From the NCBI RefSeq assembly GCF_907164915.1, contig NC_061867.1, positions 33,229,751 to 33,293,750 on the forward strand: a DNA stretch of 64,000 nucleotides, given 5' to 3'. Both the position numbers and the translations under genes were made by a program. The notes under the pieces were generated by a model, which saw only the letters and a list, made by a program, of their open reading frames with translations, had not been told where the DNA came from and did no database searches. Positions 42,966-53,380 of the stretch are shown here, one piece after another. Source of the DNA: Impatiens glandulifera (taxonomy: Eukaryota > Streptophyta > Magnoliopsida > Ericales > Balsaminaceae). How positions within the stretch are numbered: the first letter of the stretch is position 1; each line of letters starts with the position of its first letter.

Positions 42966-44367
42966 TATTTTTGATTTAAGCATGGATTTTTCGATCCGAG
43001 AGTTTGGGTAACTTCACAAATCTCCGAGGAACATATATTAACATTTTTTTATATATTTTTTAATATTATATATAATATATTAATAATTTTTAATTCTTTC
43101 AATATTATATATAATATATTAATTATTATATCATTAATATTGTTGACCATTTTTTCTATATAATTTCTCTCTTTTCTCTCTTTCCTCTCACTTTTACATT
43201 TTTCAACCAATGAAGGTGATGCCAAGTCATTCCCTCACCAAATTCCCTCACCAAATTCCCTCTCTCTATCAATTCTCTCTCTCTCTCTATATATATATAT
43301 ATAATATCATAAGTTTCTCCTAATATATGAAAAAATGATATATAAGCATAAGTTTCTCCTAATATATGAAAAGGATGATGAATAAGACTTACCGATGAGT
43401 TAACCAACAAAATAGTTTTTTCATTCTTTGTTGCTGAATTTCCTTAAAACAAAAAGAAATCAAAATTATCTAAAAGCAAAAGCAATAGTTATTGTAAAAA
43501 TGAAAATAAATTTTAATTACATGTAGGCCTCTTGTGAATGAATAAGATATGAAGACTGAAAAAAAATAGATAAAGAGTTAAAGAAAATTGTAAAGACTAA
43601 AGAATAAGAGATGAAGAGTGAAAGAAATTGTGAAGAATGAATGAAAAAGAGATTAATAGTGAATGAAATGGTGAAGAATGAGTGAAATAAATGGTAAAAA
43701 TGAAGAATAACATATGAAGATTCACGTAGATTAGATGTTATATGAAGAGTCAAGACAAATTAGATGAAGAGTGACATACATACATTAGGAATTAGAGTTT
43801 TACTTTAAGAATTGTGGGCCTTCATATGGGCTTTGAAAAGAAAGAGAGGGAAGAAAAAATATTATTTAAATTTTCAATTTTAATATTAAATAAAATATAT
43901 ATATATATTATATATCATGAGGCTCGAAAAAACTCGACAAGCTATCGAGCAAGCATTATATGAGCCGACTCGAACTCGGTCAAAATCAAGCTCAAGCAGA
44001 GATTTGACCAATTGGCTCGCGAGCGTCTTAACTCATTTGCAGCCATAATTGAAATGTCATTAGGTGATAAGATAACTGCAAATTCAATATGTAAGTCTCA
44101 AAAAGTCCAAATAGGAGATAATAGTCTGCTACTAATTTATCTTACGTACTAAATATGCATGGTTTTGGTATATACTATAATATTATGATAATATCTTACA
44201 ATTATATTATTTTATATACTATAAAATTTCTTATCAAACTTTAGATGGAATAGACTTAGACAACTTGAAGTTCAAGACGAGATTGTGATATATAAATGAT
44301 ATAATCTTCAAGCTTGATAAACTCGTGAGTCGTGAGTGTTGAGATCCATCTAATGATGTGATGTCAG
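42966..44367. other. AT-rich DNA with microsatellites up to the duplication junction
   Basis: No gene is seen. It includes a (CT)n(AT)n run at about 43274-43303, a duplicated AAGTTTCTCCTAATATATGA (about 43311 and 43350), and GAAGAGTGAAAGAAATTGTGAAGAATGA repeats (43550-43700). A stretch at 43918-44045 (GGCTCGAAAAAACTCGAC...GAGCCGACTCGAACTCGG) resembles plant hAT/MITE ends. The segment ends at 44367, where copy B starts. Confidence 0.5.
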
Positions 44368-45912
44368 TCTGTGAGAAAAGTATTGTACTTGGATTATGTC
44401 CGTTAAAACTCCGTAGTATGACATAGTATCCGATCCATTGTTTCCTACAACAACAACTCCGCTGCTTTGAGCAGTCAGACCTTCATCATATTTTTCTGTA
44501 CATAATTTGTATCAGTTTATTTTATACCAAACAAAACTACATGAGTTTATAGTTGGACTGGAGCCTAAGATCTTAAGGTCTCCTGATAAATTTCTATCGT
44601 TTTTTAATTGGGAGACCTATATACATTTCAAAAAATTATTCGTAAATTGTAGAATCAAGTTATAACAGTTATCGGATATGCATGATTCTGGTGTCTACTC
44701 ACTCTATCTTAAAATATGTAGCATATGTTGGGGGAATTTCTCCACAGGACTCCATGTTATTGCATTCCTACACATACTCGCTACGCATGTGTTTAATATA
44801 AAATCATATCTTTAATGTTAATAATTCGTACTAACATCGCAATACGAAATCATACATGTAAAATGGTTAATACTTCCGGGTAATTTTTCAAGATGTATGA
44901 ATGAGCCATATCTCGATAACAATAATCCAAGTTGTATATTATTCCATTGGATAGTTTTTCCAACGATGAAAATACTGAGAGGCCCGGGATTGAAATTTGT
45001 GTGCGTTCAGGAGTAGGAGCTTCCTCCAAGTACTTGGCACATAAACTAATACTTTCATTCACAAGATAAGTCTCGATTATAGAGCATTCCGGGTGACTTT
45101 TATTCCACAAATATATTTTCATTGTACCTATGTATTATTCTATCGGATACATCCATCGAAACTAGACAGGACCCCCAAGTATAGCCTCAAGTGACAAGTG
45201 TACTGGGAGATGCATCATGATGTCGAAGATTGATGGTGTGAAAATCGTTTTAAATTTGCAAAGTGTCGTTATAATATTCAAGTACAATTGTTTGAGCTCT
45301 ACTGCAATCAACTCTTTGGAGTACAATAAACGAAAAAACTGGAGAAAATTTACTATAGGATCATACACATGATTTGGAAATAATCCATGGGCTACTAAAG
45401 TAATAAGATATTCCAATAAAATGTGACAATCATGACTTTTTAATCCCGTAATCTTCTTCTCTTCCAAATTCACACAACCTCCAATATTTTATCAAAACCA
45501 TCTGACAACTTTAGATTCTTCAAGAAATTATAAACACTTTTTTTATGATTAGAAGACAAAGTAAAAGGAGTTTCTAGATAATGAACATCTCCTCCATCAT
45601 TTATAGGATGTAACTAGTGTTCTATGCCTAAGAGCTGTAAATATTTACGTGTTTTAAGACAATCCTTAGTCTTCTCTTTCACATCCATCATTGTTTCCAA
45701 CATGCTATCATAAATTTTTTTCTCAGTATGAATCACATCCAAATTATGTCTCAATAATAGATCTCCAATAAGGCAAACAAAAAAAATGCTAAGTTTGTTC
45801 CAATTGTCTCCCCGTGTTTCATGATATATCTTGGTTTTCTTACTCTGATTCATAGTAAAAACTATGCCTTCTAGGTCTTGTGCTTGCTCGTAAATTTCTT
45901 GCCCCGTTAATA
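44368..45912 (-). pseudogene. CACTA transposase fragment (TNP2, DUF4218, part of DUF4216), copy B
   Basis: The same minus-strand fragments as in copy A: TNP2-type NLDVIHTEKKIYDSML (45853-45614), DUF4218 GLKSHDCHILLEYL and FTPSIFDIMMHLPVHL (45473-45162), the WNKSHPECSIIETYL segment (45122-44850), and the start of DUF4216 (SYYGVLTDIIQVQYFSH) near 44390. DUF4216 is cut at 44368 by the duplication junction. It cannot encode an active transposase. Confidence 0.85.
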
Positions 45913-46075
45913 TGTTGGGTCAAATTATTTTGACTAAGTGTTGAAATAATTTAACCACTGGAATTTTGATGATGAAATGAATTATGCGTTTTGATGCAGG
46001 TGTATCGAAATCATATTTCATAAGACTTGGTTCTAATGAAGATCATTAGACCGATTTTGTATCAGATGCAAAGAA

Positions 46076-46830
46076 TTAGACGTGCAGTCTAACTTAGCGG
46101 AGTTAGACGTGCAGTCTAATGAATGCACAGAATTAGACGTGCAGTCTAACTCAGTGGAGTTAGACGTGCAGTCTAATATATTTGTGGATTTAGACGTGCA
46201 GTCTAATAGAACAACGGAATTAGACGTGCAGTCTAATAGATCTACGAAATTAGACGTGCAGTCTAATAGATCTACGGAATTAGACGTGCAGTCAATAGAT
46301 CTCGGAATTAGACGTGTAGTCTAATATTTTTGGAATTAGACGTGCAGTCTAACTCAGCAGAGTTAGACGTGTAGTCTATTGGAATGTGAAAGTTAGACGT
46401 AAGTCTAACTCCTTCAGACAAGTCTGAGGTAGAACCGGAATTAGACGCGCAGTCTAACGCGCAGTCTAACTTAGTGGAGTTAGACGTGCAATCTAATGGT
46501 TAGTGAATGATTAGACGTGTAATCTAATTAGTGAAAGTTAGACATGAGTCTAACTCCTTCAGACAAGTCTGAGGTAGAACCGGAATTAGACGTGCAGTCT
46601 AACTCAATGGAGTTAGACGTGCAGTCTAATGGTTTGTAACAATTAGACGTGTAGTCTAATTGGTGAAAGTTAGACGTGAATTTAACTCCTTCAGATTAGT
46701 CTGAAGTGATTGTAATTAGACGTTCGTCTAATTCCATTAGACCAGGCGGTCTAATGGACTATGTTTTTAGACGGGGATGTTTAATTTCATTAGACAGATT
46801 TTCACAATCCGTCTAACTGAAATACGTCTA
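46076..46830 (+). repeat. TTAGACGTGCAGTCTAA palindrome array, copy B
   Basis: The counterpart of 7470-8215. The order of units is largely the same; small gains and losses (for example GCGCAGTCTAAC repeated at about 46445-46470) show unit-level turnover since the duplication. Confidence 0.85.
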
Positions 46831-47430
46831 ATGCTAAACTTAAGTAGTATACTTGAGCTAGCACCCGCCTACCCACGTGTTATAGCTGTACCCTACTCCT
46901 TCTCCACTTTCTAGTGAAGATCAGTACAACAGTTGTATGCAACAACCAACGAATGCCACGTAAGAGAATTTTCCTCATATTACTTGTTTTACAGGTACAT
47001 CTCTGATGGAATATTCGGTGCACTACCAGTGGTGTACGGCCACGATCCTTGTGCTCAAAATCTGATGTGTACAATGGAGGCTTTCCAATGGAAGAGTGCC
47101 ACGTATCATTCTAAAAGATTCGACCGTTAGCCCCTGCTTAGTATTTATCAGATTCTAAGGACAACGGAAAAAAAAGGGACCGACTGACTGATTTTTTACA
47201 ATCTGCCTAACTGAACAAACGATCTTGCTTGCTATTCCAGAGAGAGAAATCAAGCCTTTACTGTGAAGCTGCTTTCCTGATTGTACTGTGTGTGAATCAA
47301 GAGAGAGCTAGAATCAAAAACACCTTTAGCTGAGTGATATTCTTCATCTTGTAAATTGAACATAGTGTGTTCTGTTCAATAGTGAGCTAAGTGTGTGCAA
47401 ACAGTATTTGATTCTAATCATATTATAGTG

Positions 47431-47757
47431 TGTGCCACGTATCATTCTAAAAGATTCGACCGTTAGCTCCTGCTTAGTATTTAACAAATCTAAAGGACAA
47501 CAGACAATCTGCCTTAACAAGAAGAACTGCTAACCTTACGAACTTGCCAATCTTGAGAGAGAATTCAAGGCTTTGAATATTCATACTGTGAAGCTGTTTT
47601 CTGATTGTACTGCGTGTGAATCAAGAGAGAGCTAAATCAAAACACCTTTAGCTGATTGATATTCTTCATCTTGTAATTGAACAGAAAATGTTATGTTCAA
47701 TAGTGAGCTAAGTGTGTGTAGGGTTTATGGTTTAGGGTTTAGGGTTTAGGGTTTAGG
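47431..47757 (+). repeat. Inserted second copy of an LTR segment, copy B only
   Basis: After CATATTATAGTG the sequence restarts with TGTGCCACGTATCATTCT, as at 47095, and continues through GTGAATCAAGAGAGAGCTA and TTCAATAGTGAGCTAAGTG. It has many differences from both copy A and the adjacent copy B segment. It therefore derives from another family member, not from simple slippage. Confidence 0.8.
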
Positions 47758-47759
47758 GG
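47719..47759 (+). repeat. Interstitial telomere-type repeat (TTTAGGG), about 5-6 units
   Basis: TAGGGTTTATGG followed by four perfect TTTAGGG units and GGT lies exactly at the right edge of the 327 bp insertion. Copy A has no such repeat. It is the plant telomere heptamer in an internal position. Confidence 0.9.
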
Positions 47760-48043
47760 TGAATCCTTCCAGTGGTTGGAAGAAGGGGTGACGTAGGAGA
47801 GTTTCTCCGAACATCCATAAACAAACTCTGTGTTCTTTCATTTCTTTCATCTTTTCATCTTTCATCTTGAGCTTCAAACCCAAGTAAACAATTCCGCATT
47901 GAATCTGTTTCAAGTGTTTATAAGTGTTTGCGTAGAATAGAAAGCGAATTAAATCCTTAACGGGATTTCTTTCAAACCGTTTTTCATCAGCCTTCATCAA
48001 TAGCCAGAGCCCCATCTCAATCAATAAAGTCGATCCTATCAAT

Positions 48044-48055
48044 TGGTAACAGAGC
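48044..48055 (+). promoter_or_regulatory. Primer-binding site, copy B (mutated)
   Basis: TGGTAACAGAGC, one change from the tRNA-Met consensus TGGTATCAGAGC and different from the change in copy A. Confidence 0.75.
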
Positions 48056-48086
48056 CCTGTTTCTATTCTCAAACTTTTCCTGAAAA

Positions 48087-49905
48087 ATGTCGACCATAAC
48101 CAAAGATGCCAGTGCTATAGTCATTCTAACCTTCTCTCGAGAAAACTACATTGTGTGGAAGTAAAGAGTTCGTGCTCACCTTTATTCTCTTCATGACGAC
48201 ATTTGGAGTGTTGTCACAGAAGGTCCTATCAAGATTGATAAGGAGAAGGCTGATTGGACCGCTGATGAAAAGAGGCAGAACAACCTCAACAACATGGCTC
48301 TTAATGTTCTATACAAATCTTTCGATGACTGCATGTTCAACTACATTATCGAATGCTATACTACCAAAGAGGTCTGAGACAGACTCACCCAACTGTGTGA
48401 GGGAAACGAGCAAACTAAGGAAAACAAGATCATGGTTGCCACTTAGTAGTTCGATAGCTTCAAGATGCGTCTTGGTGAAACAATGAACGATTTCGACACC
48501 AGATTCAGCTAGATTGTCTCCTCCCTGTCCATCCTAGGCAAAACCTATAGAAATAGAGAGCTTGTTATCAAGGTCATGCGTGCTCTTCCAAGGGAATGAG
48601 ACATAAAGACAATGGCGATGAGAGAATCTAAAGATCTTAACAAGATCTCTCTCTTTGATCTCTTTGCTGATCTCAAGGCCTATGAGTTCGAGTTGAACTG
48701 TAGGATGGAAGAAGATCAACCCACATTCGTTATCATTGCCAAGGCGCTGGTGACTATTGAAGAGCCACCAACCGCTCCGGATGTGAAGATGGCAGCTCAG
48801 CAGCTGAGTAGCGATGCCATGTCTCTTTTTGTGAAGAAGTTTGGCGACTTCATGAAGAAGAGCATCTCTAACTCAAACTCTTCAAATTCTAATGACAATA
48901 AAAAATCTAAAGCTAATGTTACTTGTTTTAACTGTGGTATTAAAGGTCATTATGCATCCGAATGTCAGAAGCCAAAACGTGAAGATGCCAAAGATGATGG
49001 AAAAGAGATGAAGGCTCTTATGGCAGGTGACGGGAAGAACAAAGGAAGCAGCCGTGGTTCCTACTTTTCATCCAGTGAAAGTGATGAAGAAGAGGTTGCC
49101 TGCTTTATGGCAAGAGAAGATGAAGAAAGAACTTAGGAGACTGAGGTATTTGACTTCTCTTTCGAAAGGTTTTTAAGGGAACAACTGGTAGCTGCACTAG
49201 ATGACATGGTCATCGAGTACAGAAAGCTAGCAGAATCTCTAAATGAAACTAAATCTTCACTAAAAGTAAACAAACCAAATCTATTTCAAACTGAAGAGTC
49301 AAATGTTTTCGAAAAGAAGATTGAAGAGATCTCATTTGAGAATGAGGTACTCAAAGAACAGATCCAAACTCTTTTATCTGAAAACAAGAGATTAAACTAT
49401 GTTGTATGTGCATGGATAAGGTCTGGAGAAGCTGTCAAATATCAGATCAGCAAGTTAAAACCTGCTGGATTTAGATCCGGATTGAGATTTGATAGCAATG
49501 ACCCTAACCTCTCATGCAAAAAGTCCAACTCATCTGACAAGCTTAAGCCAATAAGTTTTGTCAAAGGGAGTATGACTGACATTGAATCTGATCCTATTCA
49601 TGAAGAATTTGCTTTCAAAAATGAAATAATCTATGTTCCGTCAAATGTTAGCTGACTTAAGAATAAGCTAGAGGCAGCTAATAAGTCTGACAATTTAAAA
49701 CCTGACTATAAGTCAAAGAGTTTTAAAAGAAAATCTTCTTCAAAAATTAAGGGATCAGTGACTAGCAGGAAGTCATCTTCTAAGTCAAAATCTTATGCAT
49801 TAATCACAACACAAAATGGGAAATCCATCAAAATAACTCAAATATGGATTTCTAAGGGACTAATTGATCGAGGACCCAATTGAATATGGGTACCAAAATG
49901 TGTAA
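48087..49905 (+). pseudogene. copia gag pseudogene, copy B
   Basis: The same protein as 9126-10938. It shares with copy A the stops at 48447-48449, 48510-48512 and 48597-48599. It adds TAA 48162-48164, TGA 48375-48377 and TAG 48444-48446. The open part 48612-49136 keeps the CCHC knuckle CFNCGIKGHYASEC, and 49206-49655 the coiled-coil segment (FENEVLKEQIQTLLSENKRL). The gag ends with the IWVPK block near 49900. Pol is absent. Confidence 0.85.
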
Positions 49906-50739
49906 ATAGTTTCGTTTGTAGGTGATGCAGGAGGAGTGCAGGAAGAAAGCAAGAAGAATACTCTTTTGAGTACACAACCTGGAAGATCAACAATGGCTTT
50001 TGCCATTCTAGTAGATAAATATTTTTATTTGTTAAAAATGTTTTTGGTCATTGGACCACAAAAATTATCTCTTATGCCTTTCTGTCCCTATACAAAATGA
50101 GAGGGAAAATTATTTTGAAAGTAAGGATACCCTCTAGACGAATATTCTTAATCGGTCTATTAGATGAGCATGTCTAAAAGAAACGGTTTGTACTCAGACG
50201 TATTTTTGCTCAAAATCTATACATCTAAGTCTATATGTTAAGGTTTTAAACCTACGCGATTAGACGGACACGTCTAATAGACGTTAAACAATTTTGCGTC
50301 ATGAGCAAGAGGATGCTCACGTCTAATCAAACACACGTATAACACGTGATGTTCATACGGAAGTAGACGTACACGTCTAATAGACATTAGACTTATTGTT
50401 ATACAACACAGAATTAGACGTATGCGTCTAATAGACCCATCCGTCTAATAAACGTTTAGTTATATGGATTTATGCAATAAGAAAAAACGTCTAACTACGT
50501 GCCGATTAGACTGATCAAGGACAGCTGTCCCACGTTGAGAGCTATTCATTTTTCCCGCTCAAAATATTAAACAGTCATCTCTTAACAACATGAAGACACG
50601 TGTGTTTCAAGTTTAGAGACAATGACTGATATACCCTCATTTTTAATGATGACTCCTTGAAAAAGGATGTCTAACATTTATTGATGGGCCATACCCTTAA
50701 GAAAAGTGACGGTTATTCTGTGTATCTTTTCTCTGTCCA
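49906..50739 (+). other. Leader of the accessory ORF with TAGACG palindromes, copy B
   Basis: Counterpart of 10939-11776. Palindromes ACACGTCTAATAGACG, GTAGACGTACACGTCTAA and TTAGACGTATGCGTCTAA lie at about 50260-50440. Confidence 0.7.
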
Positions 50740-50745
50740 TATAAG
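50740..50745 (+). promoter_or_regulatory. Probable TATA box of the accessory ORF, copy B
   Basis: TATAAG in CCATATAAGAAC, 127 bp before the ATG at 50867, unchanged from copy A. Confidence 0.5.
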
Positions 50746-50866
50746 AACATTTGTGCATGAGTTCGAAAGCTTTTCGTCTCTCGAAATCCTTAAGAACCCT
50801 AGTTTTCTTTGCATTTCTCTCTCTAAAACTCTCTGAAATCTTGTGTCTGTTCATATTCCTTCAAAA

Positions 50867-51511
50867 ATGGTGAACAAGAAAATCACTTTGGGTCATTGTA
50901 CATTGCAGGTGGATTTTCCATCGGTCTACACTTTCGATCAGCCGGAAGTGGTGGATATGTTTAGAACCCTAGAATATTCTGGGTTGAGGAAGTATCTCGG
51001 TGGTCCTTTCATATTCTATGAGAAAGAAGTTCGCGAGTTCTTAAAATCTACAACTATGGTGGGTGAATCCATCGTAGCAACCGTCAACGGCGTGAAATTT
51101 TATTTCCATGAAACTGTATATGCGGAGTTCTTTGAACTTCCAACGGAAGGGAACTCTTTCGACTTGATTCTTTCATCAGAAGTCATGCAAGAGATGAAGA
51201 AGACCTTTTCTGCCGATGGGTGGATGATCCATGTAAATGGAAACAAAAAGGTCCTTAAACCTCATTTCATTCTGTTGAACGACGTGGTAACAAAAACGCT
51301 CCAAGGGAAATCTGGCTCCTTCCATCTCTATAGTCAAGACCGTTTCGACTATATGTGCGCAATCTTAAAGGGAATCCAGGTAAACTGGGCATCTACCCTT
51401 TTCCAGAACCTCTGCTTTTCGATCTGTCAAGCAAACAAGGAAAGCATATTCCGGCACCGCTCATCACTATTGTATCTGAATTATAAGAAGAAATTTAGAA
51501 ACAAATTTTGA
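50867..51511 (+). CDS. Accessory ORF of copia element (ORF-X family), copy B
   Basis: 214 residues, colinear with 11904-12548 and without a stop or frameshift. By hand the two copies differ by roughly ten amino-acid changes (for example EFF to EFL, GVEFSF to GVKFYF, FDE to FHE, IFRRR to IFRHR, and the last few residues) and about nine silent changes. The core motifs (SGLRKYL, ELPTEG, QVNWASTLFQN) are kept. Function unknown. Confidence 0.7.
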   Translation: MVNKKITLGHCTLQVDFPSVYTFDQPEVVDMFRTLEYSGLRKYLGGPFIFYEKEVREFLKSTTMVGESIVATVNGVKFYFHETVYAEFFELPTEGNSFDLILSSEVMQEMKKTFSADGWMIHVNGNKKVLKPHFILLNDVVTKTLQGKSGSFHLYSQDRFDYMCAILKGIQVNWASTLFQNLCFSICQANKESIFRHRSSLLYLNYKKKFRNKF

Positions 51512-52649
51512 AAATTGAAATTAAGAATGGTAGATAGATGGATACCATAACCGAGAGTCATGGAAGCTAAGATGGCGCAGGAGAGAGCATATTTGTTCCA
51601 TTTTTTAGGTTTGATTTCCGGGTCGCCATTTTATCATGTTTTTTACTGTCACTCATCTCTTTGTATTTCTGTGTGTGAGAGAGAATGGTTCATGAATTCA
51701 TATAAATATATGAATGCTTAAATATGAATTGATTGATTATTTGTAAGTCAGTTTAATGTATCCTTTTCAAATAAAAATATGTTTTTTTTATCCATCTCGA
51801 CTTTAGCAAAGACGGACTTGAGTTTATACAACAAAATAAATAAATAGATAAATATATTATTTTATAAGAGACAAAATATTAAGAATAGTGTTTGTATTGT
51901 TGTTTAAGATTTCTAGAATAGAGTGCTATTGTAAAACGTCTTAAATAAAGTGGAACTTATAACAAGATCGTGATACGGTTGAGTTTTGTCATCCTAGTTG
52001 GAGAGACCCAATTTAGTGTGGACATTATTCAAACCGATTTTATAGAATAATAAGAGAGAGAGTAGAGCAAAAATAGATTCAGGGGTTTGAGGTGAAGAAG
52101 ATTTTTGTTTGTCAGAGTTTGCACAGTTTGATTGACTTCAAACGTTGACAATTTGTTGGTTATTTCTGTGACTGTGACTACGTTCTGAACGGTGAAGATT
52201 TGTTTTCTCATGCTTCTAAGTCAAAGAAGAGAAACTAAAATTATAAAATTCAATTTCATTTTGTTTTGCTCATCTTTATACTCAATTAGTTATGAGAGTG
52301 TTCTATTTAAAAAATATATATTTTTCCCTAAGTGATCACGTAAATATATATATATATATATATAACTACACAATATTTGGACTATTATGAATATAAATTT
52401 TTATATAATAATTGTTTTTGTTACCTTTTATAAAGCCCGAGAAAGAGCGTTTACCTTGATAATGCATGCATGATATTCTCTCTATTATAGAGACTATCTA
52501 AGAAATTTTGCGAGCAATATGTTCAACAACAACAAACAACATGAAAACCGATGCCTAGCCATTCTCGATGTCAGTTTTAAGGTTTCAAAGACAAAATTAT
52601 GGACGGACGAACCTTGAGGTTTGAGATGTCATAAGCCGGAAAAATTATA
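51512..52649. other. Unassigned DNA downstream of the accessory ORF, copy B
   Basis: Counterpart of 12549-13711, with small indels and a shorter (TA)n run. No gene is seen. Confidence 0.5.
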
Positions 52650-53300
52650 ATAGTTTTTTTAAGAAAACGAAATAATATCATTAAATAAAAGATTACAAGA
52701 GTTCAGGATTCAAGCAGAACAAGTCTTTGCTAAAAATGAATGAACCAACAAGATGAAAACATAAAAAAATAATCAAAATGGAAATAAAAGTGAATGACAC
52801 AAACAACGAAGTTTAAAGCGATTTGAAATTAGAAGTAAGAGTGACTTTCTCATATGCAATCAATTTTTTCACAAATCAACCATCTTTTTCACAAGTGAGA
52901 ATTCGCCTCAACGTTCGAATGAGTGAGTATCCATCAAAGATAATTTCATTCCAAATGAACTCCATATCATTTTGAACCCTTGAAAATGTTATTGCGTTCC
53001 TCTCCATCCAAATATGATAAACAATGTTTGTAAAGAAGCACTTGAAGACATTTGAACTAAAGTCATTACTCTTTGTCTTAATGATTGTCATTTTCTTGAT
53101 ATCAGTCCATTCTGTTGGGAAGTTAAGGAGAACTTATCCCAAAACAAGGAAGCAAATGAGGAGTCCCTAAAAAAATGGTCAATGATCTCTTTATTTTCCA
53201 AAGTAATGAGAAGCAAATGCTTTTGTATTATTATTAATAAAAACAAATTATATAGTTTGTTATATATTAGGTTAATACATGTTGTCCAAAGTTCAAACAT
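52650..53300 (-). pseudogene. 5'-truncated LINE 3' end, copy B
   Basis: Minus-strand ENKEIIDHFFRDSSFASLFW and VYHIWMERNAITFSR frames, as at 13712-14356, with the T-run of the poly(A) tail near 52656. The zf-RVT Cys of DCSF is Ser here (DSSF). Non-functional. Confidence 0.75.
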
Positions 53301-53380
53301 TTTTAGTGTATTTTCTTTTGTGCCCTTGAGAGAGGTGTGGTCCTAGGACACATAGTTGAAGGTCGGCCATGGGTGGACAT

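Larger units (their letters stand above)
45913..48041 (+). repeat. 5' LTR of the pol-less copia element, copy B
   Basis: It begins TGTTGGGTCAAATT and ends GATCCTATCA, 2129 bp against 1767 bp in copy A. Most of the excess is an insertion at about 47431-47757: a second, diverged copy of the LTR segment that starts TGTGCCACGTATCATTC, ending in TTTAGGG repeats. The palindrome array lies at 46076-46830. Confidence 0.85.

Noticed and set aside
47719..47759. A true chromosome end or telomere-proximal location
   Set aside because: Only about five units, with duplicated sequence continuing on both sides.
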